In this document: positions 1 to 9,873 of the stretch, one piece after another
How positions within the stretch are numbered: position 1 is the stretch's first letter
Layout: every line of letters starts with the position of its first letter
NCBI GenBank assembly: GCA_029255685.2
Contig: CM055317.2
Location: 19,166,501-19,230,500 of the forward strand
DNA length: 64,000 bases
Origin: Silene conica
Lineage: Eukaryota > Streptophyta > Magnoliopsida > Caryophyllales > Caryophyllaceae
Direction of reading: 5' to 3'
The notes under the pieces: generated by a model
Seen by the model: the letters and a program-made list of their open reading frames with translations, nothing else
Databases searched by the model: none
Told to the model about the DNA's origin: nothing
Translations under genes and position numbers: made by a program

Positions 1-283
1 CTAATTTCAGTTATGGCATTCCACTCATTTTTTGGGAGAAGATGTTTCAAAGCAACTGGGAGTAATCGCTCCATGAAGACGTGACAATCATGACTTTTCA
101 AACCGTGTATCTTCAGTTCATTCATATCGACACACCTCCTCAAATCTGAAGCATAACCGTCGGGAAACTTCAGTTTGTATACCCATTCACATAGGACCTT
201 CTTTTGTTCCTTTTTCAAAATGACCGAATCCACTTTTCTTTTACTTGAACAAAGCAGTAACATGTCTTTCTCTGCATTTGAGT
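1..283 (-). pseudogene. Tnp2 transposase, C-terminal part (partial)
   Basis: The minus strand stays open to the window edge and encodes the conserved tail of Tnp2, including the KSHDCHV and RLLPVA blocks. It is out of register with the 284-1363 segment: after the MDVKGK stretch that segment meets a stop at 284-286, and the homologous reading resumes in another frame at about 285-295. A small indel is the simplest explanation, since Tnp2 normally reads straight through here; an intron is the alternative. Confidence 0.8.
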
Positions 284-1363
284 CTAATTTCTTTTTCCTT
301 TCACGTCCATGACACTGTGAATTATTTGCTCGAAATTTTTTTTCTCAATGTGCATGACATCAAGGTTATGTCGAATTAGTAGCGTGCTCCAATAGGGAAG
401 CTCCCAAAAAATGCTTTGTTTCCACCACCCAATCCGTTTCGCTTTAAGCAAATTCAGTTCACGGTCAGATCCATCCACAATTTTTGGTAAATGTTTCACA
501 CAATCCCAGACTTCTTTGTCTGTTAACCTCTTTGCAGCAACATCGTTCTCAACTTTCCCTTTCCTAAAATGCACCTTATCCTTGCGAAAAACATGATTAC
601 TTTCTAAAAACTGTCTATGACAATCAAACCAACTCCATTTTTTGCCATGTTGTAGCCAAACTGACTTAGTCTCATTTTTCATACAATATGGACATGCATG
701 CTCACCAGCAGTTGTCCAACCGGATAACATGCCATATGCAGGAAAGTCGTTGATCGTCCATAAGAGTGCGGCTCTAAGATCAAAGTTTTGCTTCAATGAG
801 ACATCATAGGTTAAGATGCCCGTCTCCCATAACTGCTTCAACTCGTGAATAAGAGGCTGCAAATAGACGTCAAGGTTTTTCTTTGGATTGTGGGGACCGG
901 GAATAAGTAATGTTAAGAGCATAAACTGTCTTTTCATACAAAGCCAGGGTGGTAAATTGTATGGGGTAAGTATCATCGGCCAACATGAATATTGCTTCCC
1001 GAATTGACTAAACGGTGCGAAACCATCAGTGCAAAGTCCAAGACGGACATTCCTAGGCTCAGATGCAAAATCAGGATGCAGCCGATCAAACTGTTTCCAA
1101 GCCTCCCCGTCACTTGGATGAGACATTGTTCCACTAACACGAGGGTTTTCATAATGCCAACGCATTTCGCCCGCGATGTGCTTTGTGGCATAAAAGCGTT
1201 GCAACCGTGGTCCTAATGGAAAATAAGTTAAGAACTTTTCAGGAACTCTTTTGCCATTTGCATTTTTCTCTAATTTGTACCTATTCGTACCACATTTTCT
1301 GCACTTATCAAGTTGAGCGTCGTCCATCCAGAAAATCATACATCCTCCTGAACAGGCATCCAT
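284..1363 (-). pseudogene. CACTA transposase Tnp2 core (transposase_21 family)
   Basis: 359 codons match the Tnp2 family that excises and inserts CACTA elements. Family features visible are the cysteine-rich start (DACSGGCMIFW, then CRKCGTNRY), the LCTDGFAPF block, PMILTPYNLPPWLC, and ARKC-like HACPYCM, ending with RHNLDVMHIEKKNFEQIIHSVMDVKGK. The first Met is not the true start. The same frame continues upstream through an in-frame TAA at 1379-1381 into the transposase-associated domain, and family members read through at this point. The protein is therefore broken by one nonsense codon upstream and one frame break downstream. Confidence 0.88.
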
Positions 1364-1378
1364 CTTTTCATGGGGAAG

Positions 1379-2044
1379 TTAAAGAGCTTTAAGAACTTTT
1401 TTGGTTTCGTAGTAGTTACGCGTCATAAGATTATTTTCAGGAATCATATCTCCGATATATGACGCAAAACCATCTACACATTTTTCATCTAAGTTGAATT
1501 CACATTTTAAAGTGATCAACCTTGAAGCCGACTGTAGCAATGTCATACGACTTCCTACATAAAGAGGTTGTTCGGCATGTTTTAGCATTTGGAAAAAAGC
1601 TAATACATTAGGATTTGGAGATCCATCGATCACCTCGGCGTTAAGAGCATCTTCCCTAATTTGATCAATGCTATCGCGTAATGCATCTTCTACCATATCC
1701 CTATAAGGATTGTCGGAGTGCATTGATGAGCTTCCCTCTTCCTCAACGGAGAATTTCTCTCCGTGACACACCCAATCGTAATAGTTATCACAAAACCGTC
1801 TCAAACCAAGGTGTTTCCGTACTTCTTGTTCAACTAAATACTTTGTATTCTTGCACTTAGAACATGGACACCTAATTTCTCTATTTCTAATGAATTCGTC
1901 TTGTTGCTTAACATAGTTAATGAATTCATTAACACCAATTACGAAATCCTGCCTTATTTTTTTCCTAGAATCCAACCTTTCATACATCCATTTTCTTTCT
2001 AATCTCTTCATAGTAAATCTACATATTTTAACAAACAATAACAA
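1379..2044 (-). pseudogene. CACTA transposase N-terminal transposase-associated domain
   Basis: 221 codons carry the plant transposase-associated domain: MERKWMYERLDSRKK near the start, a C-P-C-S-K-C metal-binding motif, and the HLGLRRFCDNYYDWVCHGE segment. This zinc-binding module precedes Tnp2 in plant CACTA proteins. The stop at 1379-1381 is in frame with the Tnp2 core that follows (the register is kept for 18 bases to its first Met), so it looks like a nonsense mutation in one long protein. The best start is the Met at MERKWMYERLD rather than the upstream Met. Confidence 0.85.
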
Positions 2045-2240
2045 TAACTAATTAACAACAACAACTAAGCAACAACAACTACATAACAACAACAACTAGT
2101 TAACAACTATCTAGCTAATTAACAACTAATTAACAACATCAACTAACAACAACAACCACAACTACATAACAACAACTACATAACAACAACTAACAACAAC
2201 AACTAGTTAACAAATATCTAGCTAATTAACAACATCAACT

Positions 2241-2272
<32 letters not shown>

Positions 2273-2330
2273 AAACAAAAACAACAACTACCAACACCAA
2301 CACCAACACCAACACCAACCTGCAAAAAAA
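2045..2330. repeat. AAC-rich simple repeat tract
   Basis: Imperfect CAA/AAC repeats with CTAGCTAATTAAC interruptions, ending in CACCAA repeats near 2290-2320. No gene is visible; short ORFs here encode homopolymers. It lies just upstream of the transposase on the minus strand, where a 5' leader or promoter would be expected. Confidence 0.9.
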
Positions 2331-2373
2331 AAACAATTTGATATATTGGTCTGGGGTCCTTATCTCTCCAACC

Positions 2374-2597
2374 TAAACTCATCTTTGAATCTTTCATACC
2401 ATTAGTAAACACTCTTATATTTTCTTGATTGTAATGAGACAAAAATTGGGCAGCACTTCCCTATTTTTCTCCAAATACATTATATAGAATGTATTTGGAG
2501 AACAATAAGGAAGTGTTGCCCAATTTTTGTATCATTACAATCAAGAAAATATAAGAGTGTTTACTACCTAAATGGCATGAAAGATTCAAAGACAGTC
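2374..2597. repeat. Near-perfect inverted repeat (about 105-bp arms, tiny loop)
   Basis: The sequence from about 2374 to 2480 recurs as its reverse complement at about 2484-2597 with only a few mismatches and a short indel. The shared core includes TCTTGATTGTAATGA and CTCCAAATACATT. The arms meet at an AT-rich centre, so a transcript would fold into one long hairpin. It lies inside the CACTA element between the simple repeats and the subterminal repeats. Confidence 0.9.
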
Positions 2598-3254
2598 TCA
2601 AAACGGGGACTATTCAACAATTACACCTAATGTGTAATTATTGAACGGGTACTATTCCAAAATGTTCTAAATAAATCAAGAACACTAACAATCAACAACA
2701 CTGCAAATTTTATATCAAAAATCATTCGTCATAAACATCTTAATAACAATATGCGACGGATTTCGGACGAAATTAGCTACTAACCTAATATTACTAATTA
2801 CCTAACAATACTAACTAAACTAATCAAATAACAATTAAACTAAACTAACTATTCTTAATAACAATAAACAACAAAATACGGAATTTGCGACGGAATTTTG
2901 CGACGGATTAAACATAACTAATTAAGACGGTATATAAATAACGAAAGTTAGTATACATACATAAGGAGAAATGGAGAAGGAAGAAGAAAGTGGCGGCGGC
3001 AAGGATTTTCCGGCGGTGAGGTGGTGGCGGCGGTGAGAAAGAAGAAGGAGAGTAAGGAGGAGGAAGGAAGGAGAAGGAGGTTGTGGCCAGTGGTTAATGC
3101 GGCGGCGCGGTGGGGTGGTGGTGGTGTGGTGGTGGTTGCCCTTAGGGTGGTGGTGGTGGTTGCAATTGGGAGGAAATCGCGATTTAGGTTTTATAAAATC
3201 AATTGATTTGGGGAAAATGGGAACCCCGCGGGTCTGTATACTAATTATTTTTGG
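2598..3254. other. CACTA internal non-coding sequence
   Basis: AT-rich sequence with scattered GCGACGG units (2750-2910), then a G-rich stretch at 2970-3180 built of GGCGG, GAAGAAGG and GTGGTGG runs. The short ORFs here are low-complexity products. No gene is supported. Confidence 0.7.
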
Positions 3255-3539
3255 GACGGAATTTCCGTCGCAAATCTGGTCAAACTTTGACCCTTGGCCA
3301 AATTTTGGTCAAGTCTGGTCAATGATTTGCGACGGAAATAACGTCGCAAAGGTCAATGTTTGCGACGGATTTTCCGTCGCAAACTTTCCCGCCATTTGAC
3401 TTTCACTTTGCGGGTTTGGGAATTTTGGGTCCGTCGCAAAAAATATTTCCGTCCCAAATTTCGTCCCAAATCTATTTTTGCGACGGAATTTCTGTCCGTC
3501 GCAAATAATCCGTCGCAAATTAAGCGTTTTTTTGTAGTG
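3255..3539 (-). repeat. CACTA subterminal repeats and terminal inverted repeat
   Basis: At least eight copies of TTTGCGACGG or its complement CCGTCGCAAA occur in both orientations in under 300 bp, ending with the TAGTG terminus. Such clustered short motifs next to the terminus are the usual transposase-binding region of CACTA elements. Further copies lie at 2750-2910. Confidence 0.88.
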
Positions 3540-4692
3540 GGAAAGGGACCTTTGAAATTAGTGGATGTCTTGTGTTGTTGCAATTGTGGAGTTGGGAATG
3601 GCTAACCATTGGTAGACCAACGACAATTAGATCGCGTGAGGTGGAGGTGGTGGGATCACAATATCCACTTGGGTCTCAAATGCAAGCGGGATTGGATCCT
3701 CTTGGGTGCAAATGGCTTAGTGTTAAGAGGAAGTATACTGACCATCAAGACGGGTTAGTTTGCTATAGACATGCTTTGGATACTATAACGGATGTTATGT
3801 TTACATGGCAACCTTACACCCAAAACGTGCTTAGCCATTTACCGACAATATGTAGTGAAGATGTTGATGAATGGGTTGTTAATGCCCCCCTCATTTGTTT
3901 TGAGATAGTTGAATGACATTTCGCAGAGAGAGTTGTTCGACAATTTGGATGGCATCCGTTTATACCACCTTTTTGCGAGACGGGTGAGGATTTGCATAAT
4001 CTCGATCGTCGGGGAAGGGAAAAGAATTATGCATACCTCCATAGAGCTAGTATACAGAGGTGGATGAACCGGAAGAGATACTTAACTCCACAAGGGTCTC
4101 CTTACAATGGCTACTTAAGCTATAACGACCCTTACTAGAGTGGTATCGAAGTATCACTCGCCTAGTCATTAGTCCTCACTCCAATGTTGTGAATCAAAAC
4201 TACGAGTCTCGTCATTATTACTTGCCTACCGCTGCCGACTACTCTTTATTGGTAAGTCACTTATTCTACGTTTTTATGCCTTGTTATTATTTATTTGTAA
4301 GAGTGATTCATATTGATAAATGTCATTGTTACCCTTTGCAGTCTCAAGGTCATGTATACAACTACAATCACTCTACTGCCTTGCTTGCCTCGTTACCGGA
4401 TGATGCTACCTTGAGTAAAATACAAATGGTCACTGAGATGCAGCAGATGTGTCTACAAAGCCTCCAAAATACTAGGCAAGGACATCTCATCACACAACCA
4501 CAAAATGAAGGTGAGGAGGAAGAGGAAGATGAAAATGAAGAGGAAGAGGAAAATGAAGAGGAAGCGGAAGATGCGATACCGCGCTACAACTTTCGGAATT
4601 TTGAGCAAAGAGCATCTTCATCACACGACACCCCCCGTGCTTCAACATCACAAGCAAGTTTGAGCAAGAGAAGTCATAGGGGAAGAAATTAG
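3540..4692 (+). pseudogene. Plant mobile domain (PMD / MAIN-like) gene fragment
   Basis: The plus strand encodes PMD family sequence: WEWLTIGRPT, KRKYTDHQDGLVCYRHALD, FTWQPYT, PLICFEIVE, then RVVRQFG and IQRWMN. The match begins directly after the CACTA terminus, so the N-terminal part is missing. The frame is broken by a TGA at 3914-3916 (a Trp in the family) and by a one-base loss near 4136. A 90-bp intron with GT and TTTGCAG borders fits at about 4252-4341. The C-terminus has a Glu-rich tract (4510-4570) and a Ser-rich tail ending at TAG 4690-4692. PMD proteins occur both as host silencing factors (MAIN/MAIL) and as passengers of transposons; this copy is non-functional either way. Confidence 0.75.
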
Positions 4693-4897
4693 GTGGTCGT
4701 GTTTATTTAAGTTTCAGAATTTAACATTTCCGTACTTTAGATGGTTATGTTTCAAAACTTTAGACGTGTTCATTGAGTATGTGAAATTGATAAACTTTGT
4801 TTCATTTCTGTCTCTTGTTTCTGTTTTTGTTTGAAAAGTTTAGGTTCATTGAGTATGTTGATGTTTCAAAAGTTTCTGTTTTTTTTTTTGTAAAACA

Positions 4898-5290
4898 GGT
4901 AAAGCCGCGCCTCTAAGTGGTGGCTTACTGAAGGAAAGCTGGTAAAGCCACTGCTTTAACCAGCGGCTTACCCTCAATGTTGGTAGAAAAATTTCTGTTT
5001 CTTTTTTTTTGGAGAGTTACCAAAGCCGCGCCTTAAAGTGGCGGCTTCATGAAGGAAAGCTGGTAAAGTCGCTGCTTTAACCAGCGGTTTACCCTCAATA
5101 TTGTTAGAAAAGTTTCTGTTTTTTTTTTGGAGAGTTACCAAAGCCGCGCCTTGAAGCGGCGACTTACTGAAGAAGCACACAAGCCGCGCCTTCAACAAGC
5201 GACTTTGTGTAATTTCACAAAATATTGTTTCTGCTTTTTTTGTTTTTTTTTAAACATACAGGTGAAGCTGCTACTTTAAGCGACGGCTTT
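4898..5290. repeat. GCCGC-rich tandem repeat, about 115-bp period
   Basis: Three and a half units begin near 4898, 5012 and 5130, with a partial unit near 5250. Each unit has AAGCCGCGCC, then a GGCGGCTT-like reverse element, a TTAACCAGCGG segment and a T-run. The AAGCCGC/GCGGCTT pairs give each unit small hairpin potential. The array lies in the 3' region of the PMD fragment. The sequence between 4693 and 4897 is plain AT-rich 3' flank. Confidence 0.85.
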
Positions 5291-5759
5291 GTACAAAAAT
5301 TCGAAAATAAAATAAAATTGATGACGTGGGCCCATTTGGAAGAAATACTTTCAAATGGACCCCAAAGCGAGAAATTTTTTTGTTCAAAGCCCCATTTTCG
5401 TCAAAAAGCTCCTATATTAGTCTCGTTAATATTATTCCAAAGTGATACACATCTTTGTCGAGTGACACACATCTTTTCTCACATCCAAAAATATAAAGAC
5501 CTGAGACATTGCTGCCAACCTCTCCCCCGTTGGACAAAAACGTCAAGCTTATCATTTGATTCTTATTTGCATCAACAACATCCCTAAGTATCGATACTTC
5601 AGCATTTGTCTTCCACGTATATTTATAATAGAGCTTATGTTTTGGGTTTGTGAACATCATATTTGGAAAATTTCTCACATTTTAATTTTTAATGTAAGTT
5701 GTCTCTTTAAATTATATGAAGAAATTGATGAACTGTTTAGGACAGGGTGTCGTGAAGGG
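5291..5759. other. Unassigned sequence
   Basis: Mixed AT-rich sequence with short unconnected ORFs on both strands. No family, RNA gene or clear repeat was recognised. Confidence 0.5.
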
Positions 5760-6715
5760 TGGAAATAATTTGGTATGCATAGGATAAATGTTTTGTGGAG
5801 CCATGGATGGAACATTAATTGCATTTATTTGTACATAAAAGTATGGAGAGAATATACTTCTTATTTTTAGTATATTAATTTTTGGAATGTGCATTCGAAC
5901 ATTATTGAATCTGTGCAGTCTTCTTTCTTCATAAACTTTCGTTTTACTTAACTTGAAAACATCATTTGTTTGAATTTTTCGGAAAGGGCACAAAAAATTG
6001 TGCATACTGAATGAGGCTGAGTTCAGCTCAACTGAACAGAACTGAGCTGAGCTGAACTGGATCGAGCTGAGCTGGACTGAACTGAACTGAATCGAGTTGA
6101 GCTGAACTGAACTGAGCTGAGCTGGACTGAACTGAGCTGAACTGAATTGAATTAAATCGAGCTGAACTGAACTGAGCTAAATAAAGTTGAAAAATAAATT
6201 AAGTTTAATTAATTAAAGTGTACTAACTAATAATAATAATAATATAAAAAAAAAAAGTTTGATTAATACAAATTTGCGATTTTTTTAACAATAATTATAT
6301 TAAAAAAAATATTAATTTTTTAGGTTTATTTTTTAGTCAACTCTAGTGGACTTTGTTTTTTCTTATCTTGTGTTTTAAAATTAACAAAAACAACATTTCC
6401 AGCTTTCTTTATGTCTATTGCATCGGGACCTTGCTTTAGTTTTTTGCACATTTCCAGCGTTTGGTCAGCTGAAGAGAAGGGAAAAGGTGGAAGGTGGAAG
6501 GTGTTAAAAAACATGCCACAAATGACAACGAAATATCAAATGTCAATTATCGTTGCCTCTTTTACACTTCATAATTTCAGTCGGATGCATAAACTTGGTA
6601 TTCCAGTTATACAACATCAAAGTATTCAAGGAATAACAGATTCAAACATGGATGATAAAAAATGGAAGAAACTACTCATGGACAAGTTCAAAAAGAAATT
6701 GCAAACAAAATAGGG
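5760..6715 (+). pseudogene. PIF/Harbinger transposase remnant
   Basis: Two blocks of a DDE_Tnp_4 (HARBI1-like) transposase survive on the plus strand. The first, near 5776-5820, encodes GAMDGTLIA after a stop, resembling the GAIDGTHI block that holds the first catalytic Asp. The second, about 6459-6713, reads FGQLKRR, then WKVLKNMP and IVASFTLHNF, the conserved C-terminal signature. A roughly 14-bp insertion made of AGGTGGA duplications breaks the frame between FGQLKRR and WKVL. The sequence between the blocks is replaced by a CTGAAC array and AT-rich DNA, so the gene is dead. Confidence 0.72.
6009..6180. repeat. CTGAACTGAG short tandem array
   Basis: Repeats of the pentamers CTGAA, CTGAG and TCGAG in irregular order (for example GAGCTGAACTGAACTGAGC). 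The array lies inside the Harbinger remnant. A second array of the same motif on the same strand lies at 7725-7845. Confidence 0.9.
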
Positions 6716-6938
6716 CGTGATATTTGTGTCCATAATGACCTCTATAATGAAGCACGTCAAGTTGATACGGAAGTCAATAACGAAGCAACATAGATAATGT
6801 CTTGGTTAATGATATCTATATTTTCAAGATTATGATTTTCGATTGTGTTAACAAATATTATTATTTAATGTTATCAAATTTTAGTTCTCAATTACATTTT
6901 TCTCTACTCTCTCATGTTTACTAATAATAATAATTATA

Positions 6939-6942
<4 letters not shown>

Positions 6943-6984
<42 letters not shown>
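6943..6984. repeat. (TA)n microsatellite
   Basis: About 20 uninterrupted TA dinucleotides. It directly borders the foldback MITE, and TA repeats continue on the MITE's other side at 7373-7391, so the MITE sits in a TA-rich target. Confidence 0.95.
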
Positions 6985-6988
<4 letters not shown>

Positions 6989-7372
6989 TTGAGATCCGGT
7001 GAGAACCACCTTACAATGAGAACTTTGTGAGAACTCTACCTTACGGATTTTTTTAGAAAAAATTAATGACATATTTGGATTCGGCATGACATTTTATAGC
7101 TAGAGAACATATTTCTTGGTCTAGAAAATAAATACTAGTGACGGAAATCAAGGTGAGATACGTTTTATTTATTTGCATGCACATACTATCTATTTTTTCG
7201 TACCAATCATTTTTCCGCCACTAGTATTTATTTTCTAGACCAAGAAATATGTTCTCCGGCCATAAAATTCCATGCCGAATCCAATTATGTCATTAATTTT
7301 TTTAAAAAAACTCCGTAAGAATGAGTTCTCACCGGTTCTCATTGTAAGGTGGTTCTCACCGGATCCCAACCC
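6985..7372. mobile_element. Foldback MITE in a TA repeat
   Basis: The ends are inverted copies: the left begins with GATCCGGTGAGAACCACC and the right ends with its complement. Complementarity extends inward for about 165 bp through the CTAGACCAAGAAATATGTTCTC and CACTAGTATTTATT-type segments. It has no coding capacity. Flanking DNA on both sides is TATATA, so the target duplication length cannot be resolved. Confidence 0.85.
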
Positions 7373-7374
7373 TA

Positions 7375-7390
<16 letters not shown>

Positions 7391-7413
<23 letters not shown>

Positions 7414-7517
7414 TTAATATTAAAAATAATAATAAGAAGAAATAATAAAAAAACAAAAAAAACAATCATAATCATAATAATAATTATTAATTAATATTAA
7501 TAAATAGAATAATAATA

Positions 7518-7590
<73 letters not shown>

Positions 7591-7656
7591 GTCGAGGTGA
7601 ACTGAATTAAATAAATTATTTTATAATAAAAGGCCCCGGTTTTATAAAAAAAAAAA

Positions 7657-7686
<30 letters not shown>
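7391..7686. repeat. (TAA)n microsatellite region
   Basis: Runs of TAA/AAT trinucleotides at 7391-7422, 7503-7590 and 7655-7686, separated by AT-rich sequence and a GAGGTGAACTGAA fragment related to the CTGAAC arrays. Nothing coding. Confidence 0.9.
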
Positions 7687-7687
<1 letters not shown>

Positions 7688-7724
7688 TGGGCTGAACTTA
7701 ATAAAGTCGAGGTGAACTACATTA

Positions 7725-7845
7725 TATGAAACTGAGCTGAGCTGAACTGAACTGAACTGAATGAAGCTGAGCTGAACTGAACTGAGAAGAGCTGAACTGA
7801 ACTGAACTGAATAGAGCTGAGCTGAACTGAAACGAGCTGAAAATA
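7725..7845. repeat. CTGAACTGAG short tandem array, second copy
   Basis: Same pentamer vocabulary and strand as the array at 6009-6180. The intervening 1.5 kb holds Harbinger debris, the MITE and microsatellites, so the two arrays may be one array split by insertions. Confidence 0.88.
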
Positions 7846-8442
7846 AATCAGAAAGAACAAGGCCTAAGTTAATTTTTTTTTTGACATGTCATATTTTACA
7901 ATTTCAATAATTAAGATTTTTTTTCAAATTTAAAAATTATAAATAAAGTTTTTGAATGAAGCCATAATTAATATGTAGAAAGACCATATATCTGATGTAC
8001 TAACAACAGTTTTATAGTTTTTGAGTATCATAATAATTTTATTGAGTTTTGTTTTAAAAATTATGAACATTGTTTACCAATTTTTTATTTCTTTTTTCAA
8101 ACCAAGTTTGTTTTTATAAGAACAAACGTTATCATGGAATGAGATCAACATTTTTTTTAAAGTTTTTATCGACAAACACAATACAAAAACCTCTCGTTAT
8201 AATTGCCCTAAGTATTATGTTATTAGGGGTATGATTCGTTGTTTATTTGAATTGGTAAAGATATATTTTCAAGATTTTTATCAATAATTCAATGTATATA
8301 GATATATGATAAGATACAATAACGTCATTTCATCGTTGTCAACACAAAGAAACTCATCCTTTTCTACAACATTAATTAAACAACAAAGTAAAGTACATTA
8401 GTTCACACGTATGACCATTACTACATTCTAATGTAATCCCTC
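7846..8442. other. AT-rich upstream region of SPH1
   Basis: No ORF or recognised repeat. The last 60 bases, including GTACATTAGTTCACA near 8391-8406, resemble the region upstream of SPH2 at about 40008-40022, so the duplicated block includes promoter sequence. Confidence 0.6.
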
Positions 8443-8449
8443 TATATAA
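8443..8449 (+). promoter_or_regulatory. TATA box of SPH1
   Basis: TATATAA in the context CTCTATATAAGAC, 84 bp before the SPH1 ATG. The paralogue SPH2 has a matching TATATAAGGC element at the same distance from its ATG. Confidence 0.7.
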
Positions 8450-8532
8450 GACTCCTTATACTTAGCAAACATTCATCATTCTAAAAAAACAATTTATCAT
8501 TTTCATTTTACACCAGTTCAGAAGCTCAAAAA

Positions 8533-8961
8533 ATGTTGAAAATTTGCATTCTTTCATTCATAATTATCCATCTTGTAGGATTCCCGCAAGTTGCAAGTTG
8601 GAGTCTTTTAAAACAAGTTCATTACAACGTTAGTATTGGTAATGGATTGAATAACACAAATAGACTAATGGTGCACTGCAAAGACGGTAATGGAGATCTA
8701 GGGCTTCATGCAATTCCATTAGGTGGTAATTTTTCATGGACATTTAAAACACATTGGCTTCTCAAAAGGCTTTACTTTTGTGGGCTCACATGGAATAAAT
8801 TTGGTCGTAAAACATTTGATGCATTTCGTGATGAATTAGATTTTGTTGATCCCAAATGTGGTGGACGTCATTGTTTTTGGAAAGCACAATCTGATGGAAT
8901 TTATTTGTATAACATATACAAAGGCCATTATTACAAACAATTTGGTTGGGATAAATATTAA
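8533..8961 (+). CDS. S-protein homologue 1 (plant self-incompatibility S1 family)
   Basis: This intact 142-residue secreted protein belongs to the plant S1/SPH family, small extracellular proteins named after the poppy stigma S determinant. Most members have no known role. Residues 1-22 form a hydrophobic signal peptide ending near QVAS. The mature part has the family order: V-S-I-G-N at 33-37, L-M-V-H-C with Cys49, G-D-L-G at 54-57, G-N-F-S-W at 65-69, F-C at 82-83, F-D-A-F at 95-98, and Cys109 and Cys114. The four Cys would form the two family disulfides. N40 (NNT) and N66 (NFS) are possible N-glycosylation sites. The gene is intronless, as is usual, and has a TATA box 84 bp upstream. The start is the first Met and gives a clean signal peptide. 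SPH2 is a close paralogue. Confidence 0.93.
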   Translation: MLKICILSFIIIHLVGFPQVASWSLLKQVHYNVSIGNGLNNTNRLMVHCKDGNGDLGLHAIPLGGNFSWTFKTHWLLKRLYFCGLTWNKFGRKTFDAFRDELDFVDPKCGGRHCFWKAQSDGIYLYNIYKGHYYKQFGWDKY

Positions 8962-9000
8962 ATATGCATTGTAATCGCGAGTATATAACTCGTAAAGTAT

Positions 9001-9575
9001 AAATAAATTCTTTATCTTTGTAATAAGGTACAAATTTGTATCTTAATATAAATCTTATTATATAATTTCATGTGTTAAAAGTATGTTTTATTTTATTCTA
9101 ATGTATTTATCTTTACTTTTGTCTTTCCTATAAGAGTAAAGAGTTTCAATATCTCCAATTATATTTGAAACTAAAAAGACGATCAACGTTGCTTTGATAA
9201 ATATTTGGTGTTTGATTTTGACAAATGTCAAGTTTTGTTTAAAATCTCGAAATTGTGTTAGATATATAAATGTATTGAAGATTAATTTTGGTCTAAACAT
9301 AAAAGGTGGAGCATATAGGAACTTTTAGTATCTATTGAAGGATTTAGCATGAACCGTACGCTAATAACCGAATATGTTTTTGTTTGGTATTTGGTCTTCA
9401 AAATTCATCTTGTTGAATTGTACAATTAATTGATAAATACTCCATAGTAATTAATACTGATACTTATTTTTTTTGTTAAATTTAAACTGATTTACAACTG
9501 AACAATTTAACGATAAAAACTTAAATTTTAACAAATCATCAAGGCCAATTGAATTAGTTTCAGCTAAACAAATAA
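9001..9575. repeat. SPH 3'-flank repeat, copy 1
   Basis: The 575 bp downstream of SPH1 recur as a direct copy at 11567-12128 with scattered substitutions and small indels. Shared stretches include CTTTGTAATAAGGTACAAA and GACGATCAACG. Parts also recur downstream of SPH2 (start of its 3' flank, and about 41395-41462). Non-coding; marks segmental duplication. Confidence 0.88.
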
Positions 9576-9579
9576 AGAG

Positions 9580-9873
9580 ACCGATTTTATTGACAACTGG
9601 TTTTTTAAAGTTAAAATAAAAAGACCGGTTTTAATTTGCAAGCGGTTTCTTATGTAGAAAGTAAAGAGACCAGTTTTAACCATAACAGATCTCTTACAAA
9701 AAGAGCAAAGACACCGATTATTAGTGGAAACAAATCGATCTCTATATAATCAACAAAGAAACCACCCATTCCACCGGTTTCTTAGGCTAAGAATCCTGTG
9801 AGATATAGACCGGTTATAAACTGGTTTCTTATGTCATTTTTAACTGGTTTCTTATACATTTTTTGCAGTAGTG
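9580..9873 (-). mobile_element. CACTA element terminal fragment
   Basis: It ends in TAGTG at 9869-9873 (CACTACTGCAAAA on the minus strand). Inside are many copies of AAGAAACCGGT-like motifs in both orientations, for example ACCGGTTTCTTA, CTGGTTTCTTA and AGAGACCGATT. This is the terminus plus subterminal repeats of a CACTA family different from the one at 1-3539. No matching left terminus was seen, and the fragment abuts the end of the SPH flank repeat. Confidence 0.72.

Larger units (their letters stand above)
1..3539 (-). mobile_element. CACTA (En/Spm) DNA transposon, truncated by window start
   Basis: The right-hand edge reads TAGTG at 3535-3539, the complement of the CACTA terminal motif (CACTACAAAAAAACG on the minus strand). 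Inside it lies a dense set of GCGACGG/CCGTCGC subterminal repeats, then low-complexity sequence, then a minus-strand Tnp2 transposase. This order (terminus, subterminal repeats, transposase) is normal for a CACTA element read from its 5' end. The other terminus lies left of the window, so length and the 3-bp target duplication cannot be checked. The PMD gene fragment starts directly outside the terminus, so the element probably inserted into that gene. Confidence 0.9.

Noticed and set aside
3021..3399. Overlapping ORFs in the G-rich part of the first CACTA element
   Set aside because: Composition-driven (GGT/GTG runs) and partly inside the subterminal repeats; no protein family resemblance.
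7235..7465. ORF with Phe/Leu-rich hydrophobic start
   Set aside because: Caused by TAA/TTA microsatellite and the MITE arm; not a membrane protein.
8391..8406. The conserved GTACATTAGTTCACA upstream of the SPH genes as a regulatory site
   Set aside because: It is shared by SPH1 and SPH2 only as part of a longer duplicated block, so conservation does not single it out.
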